DNA of 64,000 nucleotides from Yponomeuta sedellus (GCA_934045075.1 OW203734.1:18085680-18149679), one strand, 5' to 3'. Shown: positions 30,721 through 40,975, counted from the first letter of the stretch. The notes: generated by a model not told the origin, from the letters alone. Numbers and translations: made by a program.

Positions 30721-31259
30721 CTAACTATCAAGATGTATATAGATTTTGTAACACCCTGTATAATGTTTCCTTATTTGAAACGACAGAATTGGGTACTTGC
30801 TTTTCTAAAAACAGTGAAAACATTACCTTTTCACCAAAACCCTCACGTAATCCTGTCGTGCTATTATGTAATTATCGCCATCGAACCGATGTATCGGGCG
30901 AAACAGTTTATTCAGTTTAATTCTTTAACCCGTTTATGTATATGTGTTATTGAAATCGAACGTTGAAACGTGGACACTAATACCAATGGGATTGTATCGT
31001 GGACACCGTGGCATAGTAACAGAGTTTTGTTTTACATTTTTATAGTAGTGCACTTGTGAATAAATATATATTTTAAAAAAGTGGTGTTTGTTTTCTTTTA
31101 AAGTATATTTTTTACACACTGCTCATACTACTGTACGGAGTTATTAGTATTCAGGTGGATTAAAATACAAGATCTTTTTTATCCAAATCCTATTGAACTG
31201 AAGTTGCGGGCCTTTAGATTGATTATTTTAAGTATTATTAATGATTTACTATTAAAAAC
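30721..31259. other. no gene; possible 3' end
   Basis: GTGAATAAATATATATTTTAAAA near 31055 resembles a polyadenylated retroelement end. Nothing else. Confidence 0.4.
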
Positions 31260-31540
31260 AAAAAGTATAATCATGTGGGTACAGCGATATCATTCCGATG
31301 TAAAAACCTCACTGCAAAGTAGGAGGTCGGGGCTATAAGTGATGCAATCTACTTCAGCCAGATGTCGCTGCCTGTACGTAATACAGAGAATAGTGTAAAG
31401 AGGTTCGAAATTTCACTGATGCCGGTGAGTCGCCCATTAGCTCAGTTGGATAGAGCGCTGGCACGGATAGCCAGAGGTCGCGGGTTCGAATCCCGGCATG
31501 GGTGGAAATTTTAGTCTCTAAATAGGTTTTTAAAAAAGTA
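31260..31540 (+). repeat. tRNA-like unit, single copy
   Basis: The core 31431-31504 reads AGCTCAGTTGGATAGAGCGC, nearer a real tRNA D arm than the array copies. It runs from TAATCATGTGGGTACAG to AAATAGGTTTTT and is flanked by AAAAAGTA on both sides (31260-31267, 31533-31540). The ends are circularly permuted relative to the copy at 62.65 kb. Confidence 0.82.
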
Positions 31541-32367
31541 CAAAGGCAAACTTTGTACTAAATAAATATTTTTTCCAGTGGATAGTGGAAGATATAGTGG
31601 TATTACGAGGTTACGTATTACCGGGTTAAAAGCTCTTTTAAACAAATGTAAGAAGTGTATTGAAATAGAGGGAGATTACATTGAAAAATAAATTTTTTAT
31701 ACATTTCTATCAGCATTTTTAATACTTTAGGCTCAAAACTTTTCAGCCACCCCTCGTAATTAAGAAATATTTTAACTAAATTCACTTCACCAATGAAACA
31801 GAATACTGCCACAGCAAATTCTGCTCTCTTCAAGTGACATAATTATACTACAAGATCTTTATTCAGCACAAGTTGCAGCCAGCTTATATTCACTGCGAAG
31901 AATAAACTGCATCCATCTAAAATAGCATCTATCACTTGCCACTTAGGTGCAAATTTTGCTCAAGCCAACCTCCCGTTGCAGGACGGAACGATACCATATT
32001 AATGACCCGACGTTTCCCGTGGATCGAGCGGTACAAAATCGTGTCAAAGTTCCCCGCATTCAGGCTGATGACCTACGATCGCAGCGACAAAGCCGACCGT
32101 TTACAATGTGAACAAAACGGCGGGAAACCTCTCAGTAGCCTTCCCCCCTTCGGTGGAGGAAATTTGTAGGCAACGTTGCCTCGAGGTGCCAGAGACTCGA
32201 TACGGACGTATCGCGAAACAATAAGGAATATCTACTTTATAAGCCGGCTATTTGAGAGTCAGACCGAGGCTTCGAGAATGTAAGAACTGCGGGTAGGTAA
32301 ACTTGATTTAGCTGACGATAGATACCGCAAAATATGGCGCTGAATTGTTTATAGGCCAGTATTTTTT
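31541..32367. other. no recognised gene
   Basis: Minus and plus frames of 71-77 codons show no family features. Slightly GC-richer at 31970-32260. Nothing supported. Confidence 0.45.
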
Positions 32368-32593
32368 CGCAAGGCACGTTAAGCCGTTGGTGATGGCTGT
32401 CATGTAATGAAAGTCGTTAAGCCATATCAGAGGCCTCATGGGCGGCTTGATGACTTTTGATAGTAAGACCCGCCACTGTCTTACAATCCTCCACCAACCC
32501 GGACTTGGCCCCCGTGGTGGAGTGTGGCCCAACCTTCCTGCGATGCAGGTACAGACCCGCGCCCTGGCAGTGGGGACATAGAAAGGGTTGATA
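32368..32593 (+). repeat. 5S-derived SINE, 5' truncated
   Basis: From CGCAAGGCACGTTAAGCCG to AGGGTTGATACT. Head missing. Confidence 0.85.
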
Positions 32594-32659
32594 CTAGTTT
32601 TCTGTTAATTATGAGCAACGACGTGTCCTCGGTGCTGTAGTGTAGTTTAAGCTTATTCA

Positions 32660-33140
32660 TATTAAAACCTATTTAGAGGCTAAAAATTTCACCCATGCCG
32701 GGATTCGAACCCGCAACCTCTGGCTATCCGTGCCAGCGCTCTACCAATTGAGCCAATGGGCGACTCACCGGCATCAGTGAAATTTCGAACCTCTTTACAC
32801 TATTCTCTGTATTACGTACAGGCAGCGACATCTGGCTTAAGCAAATTGCATCACTTACAGCCCCGACTACCTACTTTGCAGTTAGGTTTTACATCGAAAC
32901 GATATCACTGTACCCACATGATTATACTATTTTTATTTTTAATGCACTAACCCGTGCTAAGGACAAATTTAAAAACCTATTTAGAGGCCAAAAATTTCAC
33001 CCATGCCGGGATTCGAACCCGCAACCTCTGGCTATCCGTGCCAGCGCTCTACCAATTGAGCCAATGGGCGACTCACCGGCATCAGTGAAATTTCGAACCT
33101 TTCGAACACTATTCTAAAATAAAAATAGTATAATCTTATT
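32660..33140 (-). repeat. tRNA-like units in tandem
   Basis: Cores at 32690-32762 and 32998-33070, again 308 bp apart. The second unit stops at ACACTATTCT and is followed by AAAATAAAAATAGTATAATC in the opposite orientation. The Gypsy element starts just after. Confidence 0.85.
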
Positions 33141-33144
33141 CATA

Positions 33145-33580
33145 TGTGGGAGAAAGTACAGGAGAAGTAGTGAGACAACCAAAATAAATTAATCTAAGCT
33201 TTATTTAATAATCAACAAATCATAATTTAATAGAAAGAGAAATTATTTGATTGAAATTAGATTTTAATATTAGATTTTAATATAATATTTCATTAAATGA
33301 CCAGGTAATTATTATTTATCCATCAATTTGGTAATCTAGAATAATACAATATTTACTCTTAGGTTACAACACGAAAATTGATCACCTGAAGTAATAGACA
33401 GCTCAGAGCACCGTAGTGCCGTGTCCGTAGTCGGACCGCTTCTGACCCGTCGACACTGTGCGCTCGAGTTTATATAGGCCTGCCCGTCAGAGAGTGGGGA
33501 GTTCCTAGCGCCTGGCGTTTTCGAAATAGCAACAGTCACACACCAACGTTTTTGCGCATAAAATAATTTTATCTCCCACA
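33145..33580 (-). repeat. 3' LTR of the Gypsy element
   Basis: Same length as the other LTR and no difference found. The inner border lacks the purine tract expected just upstream of a 3' LTR; on minus it reads GTCAGTATGGCCG. Confidence 0.9.
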
Positions 33581-33824
33581 CGGCCATACTGACGAGCAGC
33601 TTACATAGCTCGTGAAACATAAAATAATTCTTACATAACAAATTATATGATTACGCTTAAATCAATCAACAGAATTATAATTCAGGTATTACTTAGATAC
33701 ATTCAATCACCAAGTCTCATGGCTAATTATAAAACATCATTGCTTTTCATCAAAACAGATCAGATGCATTGAATCATAGAGAGTGGTAGCCTCATGACTC
33801 AGTTGTAGCTAAGTCACATGGCAG

Positions 33825-34116
33825 GGGCCAAATCAAATGACCGATGGGTTCAAGTCATATGACCCAGTCATTGGCTAGTCTCATTGCAGTGGCCAAATCA
33901 CATGACCGATGGGTTCAAGTTACATGACCCAGTTGTTGGCAAGTCTCATTGCAGCGGCCAAATCACATGACCGATGGGTTCAAGTCACATGACCCAGTTG
34001 TTGGCAAGTCTCATTGCAGCGGCCAAATCACATGACCGATGGGTTCAAGTCACATGACCCAGTTGTTGCCAAATCACATAAACAAACAAATCACGTTATG
34101 GGTTCAAGTCACATGA
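33825..34116. repeat. 65-bp tandem repeat with CACATG motifs in Gypsy 3' region
   Basis: Units begin GGCCAAATCACATGACC at 33826, 33891, 33956 and 34021 (period 65). Each carries two TCACATGAC-type E-box-like sites, giving about eight exact CACATGAC strings. It lies between the end of pol and the 3' LTR, inside the element. Confidence 0.9.
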
Positions 34117-34246
34117 CCCACATGACCCCAATTTTATTAACTGTTAAGTGTGTACAAGCGATAACTGGCCAGACCTTTCACTGTTACACACCAAGCAGCC
34201 AATAAATTGAGAGAGGAATCCAACCAGTAAAAGGAAAAAGACAATT

Positions 34247-36895
34247 TTAATTACTAATAGACTCTGCAAGTTCTTTTCCCATGTCAGAGGAAACGACGCG
34301 TAAATTTTCATGAGACACGTATAACTCGTTTCCAGTTTCATATACCTTAACAGTGTATCTATCATTATCATTGATTTGAGTGATGACACATGGACCTTTA
34401 AACTTGCTGTCAAGTTTGTTTATTGCACGTAGATTTTGTTTGATCAAAACTACGTCACCAACTTTGAGATGAGAGATTTTGGCTTTAGTTTTGTCAAATT
34501 GCTCTTTTTGATATTTAGCGCGCTCGTCCATCTTGGCCTTCGAGCTCTGGCGACAAGTTTCAAGGTCCACGCGTTCCACAACATCTGACAATGCGGATAT
34601 GGCAGGAGGTGACTGATTGCAACCCGTGAGAAGCTGGAATGGTGTGTGGCCAGTACTCTTATTAAAAGTACTGTTTATGGCAAGCTGTACTTCGCCAACT
34701 GCATCCTTCCAACTTCTTTTCGAGGTATTTTCGACAACGGTGAAACAGTTCGTCAAGACCTTCATCATACGCTCGACCTGTCCGTTTGCACGACTGACAC
34801 CACTTGCTATAAAATGCAACTCTATATTCCAACGCTCACAAAAACTTCTAAACTCTTTGCCTGTGTAGGAAGTCGCCTGATCGCAAACAATCCGTTTCGG
34901 GGTTCCAAAATTATAAATTAATTCTTTAAGACAATTGACTGTGGCAGCAGCTGTCAAATTAGTTACGGGTCTCATGAAGCAAAACTTAGTGAACGCATCA
35001 ACAAATACTACAGCATATTGCTTTGAGGGTTTGTTACCACTTAATTTGCCTGTAGTATCCATATGAATTGTATGAAACGGGACAGGGGGTTTATCTATTG
35101 GATGGAGTGAAATCTGTTGGGATCCAGATTGGCTTTTGTTGATTTTACAAGTAAGGCAACTCTCAACGAATTTTCGAGTACACTTTGAGAGATTTGGAAA
35201 CCAAAATTTTTCACGGATCTTTTCCAAAGTTTTTTCCCAGCCCAAATGCTTGAGAGAGTCGTGATAAATTTGAATTAATTGCCAACGATAACTTTTTGGG
35301 ACAAAGAGGGACTTTTTTGACTTGTTGTCTTTAGTGGTGTAAATACGGTACAATAGACCGTTTTTTAGATCATAACTGGAAACTAAATCTTTATCGATTG
35401 TACCATCATGCATGGCCTTTATGATAGCCTTTGTTTCCTCGTCAGTATTTTGTCCAACCTCCAACCATTCGTGATAGTTTTGTACATTATTTATGTTCAA
35501 GGTGGGTGGGTTTCGACTCAAAAAGTCCACGTGAGGGATACGTTCGCCTTTACGATATTCAATTTCGAAGTCAAAACTCTGTAAATAAGCCCACCACCGG
35601 TGAACCCGGGGGAGTAGCTCTTTTTTGTTACGGGATGCCTTTAATGAATTGCAGTCTGTGATGACTTTAAATGGCCTACCAAGTAGATAATGTCTGAAAT
35701 GTTTAATCGCTCTCACTACGGCCAGGGTTTCTAGCTCGTAAGAGTGGTATCGGCTTTCAGTTTCAGTGGTTCGCATGCTGAAATATTCGATGACTTTTAA
35801 TTGGCCCTCATATTTTTGAAAAAGGACTGCTCCGAATCCGGCGGAACTAGCATCAGTATGTAGTTCAACAGGTTTTGTAGGATCAAACAATGCTAATGTG
35901 GGCTCGGATGCAAGATACTTTAAGATTTTGTCCCTGGCAGCATCGTGCTCCCTTGACCAGTTCCATTTTGTATTATTACGTGTAAGGTTGTATAAGGGGA
36001 TCATCGTCAGAGCAAAGTCTGGAACAAATTTTCGAAAGTAACTAGCTAGTCCGCAAAATTGCCGGACTTGCTTGACCGATGTTGGAACTGGGGAATTCAG
36101 AAGAGCTTGTACTTTCCCGGGACTTGGTTTTACCTGACCATTGGAAATAATTCTGCCAAGATATTCGATTTCAGTGTGAAGAAACTTGCATTTTTTTATA
36201 TTCAAGGAAAATCCTGCTTTTTTTAGCGCATCGAGAATATGTTCCAATTGCTCAAGACCTTCTTCAATGCTTTCAGAGTAGATGATTACATCATCGATGT
36301 AAATGAGGGCAAACTTGTCAATATACAATTTAAGGGCCGAATTAATTGCCCTTTGAAAAACGGACGGTGCATTACAAAGTCCGAAAGGCATCCGCAAAAA
36401 CTCAAATTGTCCGTCCGGAGTAACAAAGGCAGTTTTTTCGATAGAATCTACGCCTACCGGGATCTGGTGAAAACCCGCAGCCATATCCAACACTGTAAAG
36501 TATTTGGCTTTGGCCAGCTTGCTTATGTGGTCATCGATTAAAGGAAGAGGGAAGTGATCACGGACTGTATTACTATTTAACTCCCTATAGTCAACACAGA
36601 GCCGCGCACCACCATCTTTTTTGCTGACTAATAGAATTGGACTAGCAAATGGGGAGTTGCTATCTCGAATAATATCATGATCTTTAAGGTCTTGGATCAT
36701 CTTTTGGACATGCTCGCGTTCTAACGGGGCTAAACGGTAAGGACGCCGCTGAACAATCTTATCTGGGTTCTTTAAACGAATGTTTAGCTCGCCAGTGGTG
36801 ACTTGGGAGACTGCATTTCCGGAAGTAAACATAGCTTCACGAGACTCCAAGATAATTTTTAACTGTTTTTTTCTGATGAGAGCTGATGTTCTCAT
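34247..36895 (-). CDS. pol: Gypsy pol: reverse transcriptase, RNase H, integrase
   Basis: An 882-residue open frame. The reverse transcriptase has FTVLDMAAGFHQIP (Asp about 137), FLRMPFGLCNAP and the catalytic YIDD at about 199-202. RNase H follows with ELHTDASSAGFGA and ITDCNSL. Integrase has a zinc-binding HX..HX..CX2C segment (H-L-G-W, C-L-T-C) and D-D-E core residues in MDTTGKL, VCDQATS and GQVERM. This order (RT-RH-IN) defines Ty3/Gypsy elements. It overlaps the gag-protease frame by 59 nt in the +1 register, so translation needs a frameshift or reinitiation. The C-terminal part includes a GDVVLIKQNLRAINKLDSKF chromatin- or DNA-binding tail. No stop codon or missing catalytic residue was found. 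Confidence 0.96.
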   Translation of the reverse strand: MRTSALIRKKQLKIILESREAMFTSGNAVSQVTTGELNIRLKNPDKIVQRRPYRLAPLEREHVQKMIQDLKDHDIIRDSNSPFASPILLVSKKDGGARLCVDYRELNSNTVRDHFPLPLIDDHISKLAKAKYFTVLDMAAGFHQIPVGVDSIEKTAFVTPDGQFEFLRMPFGLCNAPSVFQRAINSALKLYIDKFALIYIDDVIIYSESIEEGLEQLEHILDALKKAGFSLNIKKCKFLHTEIEYLGRIISNGQVKPSPGKVQALLNSPVPTSVKQVRQFCGLASYFRKFVPDFALTMIPLYNLTRNNTKWNWSREHDAARDKILKYLASEPTLALFDPTKPVELHTDASSAGFGAVLFQKYEGQLKVIEYFSMRTTETESRYHSYELETLAVVRAIKHFRHYLLGRPFKVITDCNSLKASRNKKELLPRVHRWWAYLQSFDFEIEYRKGERIPHVDFLSRNPPTLNINNVQNYHEWLEVGQNTDEETKAIIKAMHDGTIDKDLVSSYDLKNGLLYRIYTTKDNKSKKSLFVPKSYRWQLIQIYHDSLKHLGWEKTLEKIREKFWFPNLSKCTRKFVESCLTCKINKSQSGSQQISLHPIDKPPVPFHTIHMDTTGKLSGNKPSKQYAVVFVDAFTKFCFMRPVTNLTAAATVNCLKELIYNFGTPKRIVCDQATSYTGKEFRSFCERWNIELHFIASGVSRANGQVERMMKVLTNCFTVVENTSKRSWKDAVGEVQLAINSTFNKSTGHTPFQLLTGCNQSPPAISALSDVVERVDLETCRQSSKAKMDERAKYQKEQFDKTKAKISHLKVGDVVLIKQNLRAINKLDSKFKGPCVITQINDNDRYTVKVYETGNELYVSHENLRVVSSDMGKELAESISN

Positions 36896-38381
36896 TGATA
36901 TTTATGTGATCAAAGTGAAACATTTGAACAGAATTGACATGGTAAAAGTTGCGGGAAATTGTAGCACCAAGGTTAGTAAAAGTGACTTCAATTCCGGGAG
37001 ATTCAAAAAGGTTTTGACCCAATAGCAAATCATATTGGATGTATTTGTCAGCGACAAGGACAAACTCCAATTCGATGTTTAAATTATCAATACAGATCAA
37101 GCAAATTTTTTTACGCAATGATTGGAACGCGTTGCTTCCGACCCCACGCAACATAGTTGTTTCATAGATTATTTTGCCTTTGACAGTATCACCTACACTA
37201 TCACGCATTAGGGAACACTCGGCACCACTATCCAGTAAGCACGAGTAATGGTGTTCACCAATTTGGGCAGTCTTTGACCTATTATTTCCAATGATAAGGG
37301 AATTTACATCGGCAGTCTTGTCATCTCTCGACTTTTTATTCAAGCGTTGAAAACAATTTTCTTGGGTGTGGCCTTTACGGTTGCAAAAAGTGCATAATTT
37401 GAGTAATGGCTTCGTGTCATTGGAGGTGGAGGTGGAGGGTGTATCATTAATACCACGAGTTTTAGCAACATTTGTACGGCAGTCTTTTTGTAAATGACCT
37501 AGCTTTAGGCATTTGTGACAACGTCTTTGTTTGTTTAAATCAGATGGATTGGGCTTAGGTTTTTTTGACGGGATGTTGTGATCAGTGTCCTTGTTTGGTC
37601 TCTTTCGCTTATATGAATTGAGGCTTTGGATCAACTGTGGCAAGTTTTTTGGTGTCAATCTCAACAAATCCGAACGAATACGAAAATCTGACATACCCGA
37701 AATAACTGCTTCAACCAGGCGTTGCTCAGTCATCTCCACACCAACCGCCTTCTTTGCCAGCTCCCACTTGCGAGTGGCATACTCTGCCAGACTGCTGGAC
37801 TGTTCGCTGGTGTACTCCATGAAGAGCATCAGGTCGTCGTAGTATCGCGCTTCGTCTGCAAAGGTTTCAGAAAGGCCAGCTTTAAGTTGTGGCCACGTGG
37901 TCAAGCTGTTATAGTTTCGACGTGCCCAGTCTGCAGCACGTCCTCGCAAATTCTTCCTGGATAAATTAAGGGTTTCTCTTTCATTGAGACCATATTCAAC
38001 TCTTAAATCCTCCACAATACGACACCAAACTTGAATGGTATCAGTTCGATCATCAGGGTCAAAGGTCGGTACATAAATATTGTCGATATTTCTACTTTTC
38101 GGGATTGGTTTATTCGAGTTAAATGCGCCCGCTGTGGTCTCAATCAGTTTTGTCATCATTTCCTGCATCATGTTTTGCATAAAAGATAAAGGAACAAAAC
38201 CTCTCCTTGAATCGTTGCTGGAGGAACAGCCGGCTTCACCAGCAATGGCATCTGCTGGCGGATGCACCAAATTTTGCCCGAGGATCGGTGAAGTAGGTGC
38301 AGTACGCGTAGCTGATTGGATCGGAGGCCGTTCTTCTACAGCAGGCTGCTCGTTGGCAGGTATTGGATCGTCTCGCATCAT
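36837..38381 (-). CDS. gag-pro: Gypsy gag-protease
   Basis: A 514-residue frame. Residues about 100-245 form a capsid-like gag region (PTFDPDDRTDTIQVWC, WPQLKAGLSETF). Two CCHC zinc knuckles follow, CHKCLKLGHLQKDC at about 288-301 and CTFCNRKGHTQENC at about 330-343, which bind RNA. Then comes an aspartic protease with LLDSGAEC at about 382-389. It ends in NYLGVS. The start ATG chosen is the first of two adjacent methionines, and the frame opens about 70 nt inside the 5' LTR boundary. The 3' end overlaps pol in a region holding a run of seven A on minus (about 36859-36865), a plausible slippery site. Gag and protease share one frame, as in several Metaviridae. Confidence 0.94.
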   Translation of the reverse strand: MMRDDPIPANEQPAVEERPPIQSATRTAPTSPILGQNLVHPPADAIAGEAGCSSSNDSRRGFVPLSFMQNMMQEMMTKLIETTAGAFNSNKPIPKSRNIDNIYVPTFDPDDRTDTIQVWCRIVEDLRVEYGLNERETLNLSRKNLRGRAADWARRNYNSLTTWPQLKAGLSETFADEARYYDDLMLFMEYTSEQSSSLAEYATRKWELAKKAVGVEMTEQRLVEAVISGMSDFRIRSDLLRLTPKNLPQLIQSLNSYKRKRPNKDTDHNIPSKKPKPNPSDLNKQRRCHKCLKLGHLQKDCRTNVAKTRGINDTPSTSTSNDTKPLLKLCTFCNRKGHTQENCFQRLNKKSRDDKTADVNSLIIGNNRSKTAQIGEHHYSCLLDSGAECSLMRDSVGDTVKGKIIYETTMLRGVGSNAFQSLRKKICLICIDNLNIELEFVLVADKYIQYDLLLGQNLFESPGIEVTFTNLGATISRNFYHVNSVQMFHFDHININENISSHQKKTVKNYLGVS

Positions 38382-38434
38382 AGAGAAGTTGTCTCGAACC
38401 TGAAATAATCAAATATTCATGGGCGTAGTTTAGG

Positions 38435-38453
38435 TTTATCATCCCACTTCTGA
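38435..38453 (-). promoter_or_regulatory. primer-binding region of the Gypsy element
   Basis: Directly inside the 5' LTR, minus reads TCAGAAGTGGGAT. This is complementary to the CCCACTTCTGA seen near the 3' end of insect leucine tRNAs. It does not begin with TGG, so priming would be slightly internal. tRNA identity is from general knowledge. Confidence 0.55.
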
Positions 38454-38889
38454 TGTGGGAGAAAGTACAGGAGAAGTAGTGAGACAACCAAAATAAATTA
38501 ATCTAAGCTTTATTTAATAATCAACAAATCATAATTTAATAGAAAGAGAAATTATTTGATTGAAATTAGATTTTAATATTAGATTTTAATATAATATTTC
38601 ATTAAATGACCAGGTAATTATTATTTATCCATCAATTTGGTAATCTAGAATAATACAATATTTACTCTTAGGTTACAACACGAAAATTGATCACCTGAAG
38701 TAATAGACAGCTCAGAGCACCGTAGTGCCGTGTCCGTAGTCGGACCGCTTCTGACCCGTCGACACTGTGCGCTCGAGTTTATATAGGCCTGCCCGTCAGA
38801 GAGTGGGGAGTTCCTAGCGCCTGGCGTTTTCGAAATAGCAACAGTCACACACCAACGTTTTTGCGCATAAAATAATTTTATCTCCCACA
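38454..38889 (-). repeat. 5' LTR of the Gypsy element
   Basis: Read on minus, a TATATAAA promoter element lies at 38785-38778 and an AATAAA signal at 38514-38509. These delimit U3, R and U5. Confidence 0.88.
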
Positions 38890-39102
38890 CATATTAACTT
38901 GCGCATGTTTGTTAATTAGCTACCATTTGCGGAAACTTATTTTTAGCTTATCGTTATACTTAGATCTATCCATTACTTTGAAAAAAAGTTGTGGTTAAAA
39001 CTAGGGTGGACCATGCTAAAGGTGGTAAGCAATACCTTTTGTGCTTTAGTTTAGTATTGTGTGAGTGCAACTAAGTAAAAAATAAATATAGTAACACAAT
39101 AT

Positions 39103-39544
39103 ACAGTCTGTTAGCTTTTAGAATATACCTCGGGCTCTAGAGTAGGCTTCGGTTTTCGCCGAAAGCACCCGAGTGTAATACTACTTCCTGCACTGTTTAA
39201 TACTTTTCTGCACTATTTTGAAAAGTTATGTACAGTGCGTTCACATTAACTTGACGCGTGAGAGAATTGGTAACAAGGACATAACATGTGAATTAGCTTT
39301 TGGACCTAATCGGAAGATGGTAAAACAAGCCCTCAATCTTTTTATTTTCCCCAAGTAATGGGAATGATTTCTTATTTAACATGGTAACAGTAAACATCTC
39401 AGTGCTACCAATTCTCTCACGCGTCAAGTTAATGTGAACGCACTATAATTATTAGTTCATATTAGTTCCAATATTTCTATTACACGAATATGTCCGATTC
39501 TATTCAATAGTATCCGATGTATATTATAAAAGCTAACAGACTGT
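39103..39544. mobile_element. MITE family CTGTTAG, with nested MITE
   Basis: Ends ACAGTCTGTTAGCTTTTAG and the complementary AAAGCTAACAGACTGT, flanked by TA. The interior (GGGCTCTAGAGTAGGCTTCG, TTCTATTACACGAATAT) matches the 5.4-kb copy but is split at 39232 by another element. Confidence 0.85.
39233..39445. mobile_element. Tc1/mariner-type MITE nested in another MITE
   Basis: Terminal inverted repeats of about 39 bp begin (C/T)AGTGCGTTCACATTAAC. TA dinucleotides lie on both sides (39231-39232, 39446-39447). 213 bp, non-coding. The TA target and CAGT start suggest Tc1/mariner mobilisation. Confidence 0.82.
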
Positions 39545-39696
39545 ATGCTCTACAAAACTTTTGACAGCTAATGTACCTCGAATACTTGAGACTTTTTTTG
39601 GTTCCTCCCTCATAACTTCTATGCAGTGCATCCTAGCGAAAAGTCACTTTGTAACGTATGAGGCACATACAATTTAACATCAAATGAGTACATTTT

Positions 39697-39895
39697 TTTT
39701 TTAATGCACGAACCTGTGCTAAGGACAATTTTGATAACCTATTTAGAGGCTAAAAATTCCACCCATGCTGGGACTCGAACCCGCAACCTCTGGCTAACCG
39801 TGCCAGCGCTCTCCCAACTGAGCTAATGGGCGACTCACCGGCATCAGTGAAATTTCGATCCTCTTTACAGTACTCTCTGTATTACGTACAGAGTG
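39697..39895 (-). repeat. tRNA-like SINE copy
   Basis: Core 39760-39832. The 3' tail ends in a T run on plus (39690s), a normal A-tailed SINE end. The 5' side stops at GTATTACGTACAG. Confidence 0.8.
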
Positions 39896-40730
39896 CTTAG
39901 TGCAAGTTTGACAGATCCAATCGAATAACTTTACTACCGCGTTAATCGAGTATTGTGTAGTGAATATGAGTAAGTTAACCGTTCGAACTGGCAAAACGCT
40001 GTCACAGTACATCTCGCACTCGCGTTTATTCGTGTTTTGGCTGGTAAACGTGTTCACTTCTCAACGTAAACCATTACAACTCGCACTCAGCAATTTTAAT
40101 TTCCATACTTGTCCGTAGGTGGCGCTTCCTCGATGCCATAGAAATATGAGTTTACGTTAACGCGATCGAGTAGTTAAAAAACTCGCTTTTAGCACTCCGG
40201 CAGCAATATCTGTCTGAAGTAATCTAGTGAGTACCAAATCGAAAAAGTGCAGTCTAGTAAAAAAGCATGGCCAAATAACGAGCCGCCAAAAAAACAAGAC
40301 TTTTCCCTTGCATTGTTAATAACTGCAATATTGTGAGTCTCTATCCATCTCGGAAATTGGCACTCTTTAAGCCTTTTTCATAACATTTTGTTTATTTCAT
40401 AATGTTAATCAAATTCATCGTATACTGAATAACTCTTTACTTAACATTGTATGGAAAAACACCGATTGGCCTGAAGAATACGAAACATGAAAGCAGTTTA
40501 ATTCTCCTTTTAGTCAAGAAACAGTTATTACAATTCAAGTTATTTTAATAACAAAGTTATTTTACAAAGAGTCGAAGCACCCTTTATCTATTAAACTGAG
40601 TATTCGTAACGCAATTTTCTTTGTAGGTATCGAGCTGATAATGTCAGTTTTGATTTGAACTGTTCCTGCTTTTCATAGCGGTTTTATAGCATAAAAAATA
40701 AAAGGACATTGTACTCTGGACACAAATTAT
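39896..40730. other. no recognised gene
   Basis: AT-rich. Possible loose inverted similarity between AGTGCAAG..CGCGTTAATCGAG (39900s) and ACGCGATCGAGTAG..AGCACT (40160-40195) is too imperfect to call a MITE. Confidence 0.4.
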
Positions 40731-40975
40731 AATAATAAATATTCATTGGCATTTTACACAGATCTCGTTAGCCCCATACTAAATGCAACTAAAGGACTTG
40801 TGTTTCAGGTGCCACCTCGACGATATATTTAATACACTAAATACATAGATAACATCCAAGACCCGAGACAAACTAGAAAAGTTCGTTTCCTACTTTGGCC
40901 CGGCCTGGGATCGAACCCGAGACCTTCGGTTTTACAGTCAGCGAGCCAAACCACTGCGCCGCCGAGGTCGTCCTT
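40731..40975 (-). repeat. tRNA-derived SINE family 3
   Basis: On plus: CATTTTACACAGATCTCGTT (tail) to GGGATCGAACCCGAGACC and CACTGCGCCGCCGAGG (head). Nearly complete. Confidence 0.8.

Larger units (their letters stand above)
33141..38893 (-). mobile_element. complete Ty3/Gypsy LTR retrotransposon
   Basis: Two 436-bp LTRs (33145-33580, 38454-38889) start TGTGGGAG and end CTCCCACA, and are bracketed by the 4-bp duplication CATA (33141-33144, 38890-38893). Order on minus: LTR, primer-binding region, gag-protease, RT-RNase H-integrase, a non-coding tail with a 65-bp tandem repeat, LTR. The LTRs read as identical to each other by eye, so insertion is recent. All enzymatic domains are open. No envelope frame is seen. 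Confidence 0.95.

Noticed and set aside
33825..34116. CRISPR-like direct repeats with spacers
   Set aside because: The whole 65-bp unit is repeated, including the supposed spacers, and the context is a eukaryotic retrotransposon.
34144..34413. Separate small minus-strand gene at the end of pol
   Set aside because: Overlaps the pol C-terminus in another frame without any motif.
39896..40195. MITE with AGTGC ends
   Set aside because: Inverted similarity is patchy and no target duplication is visible.
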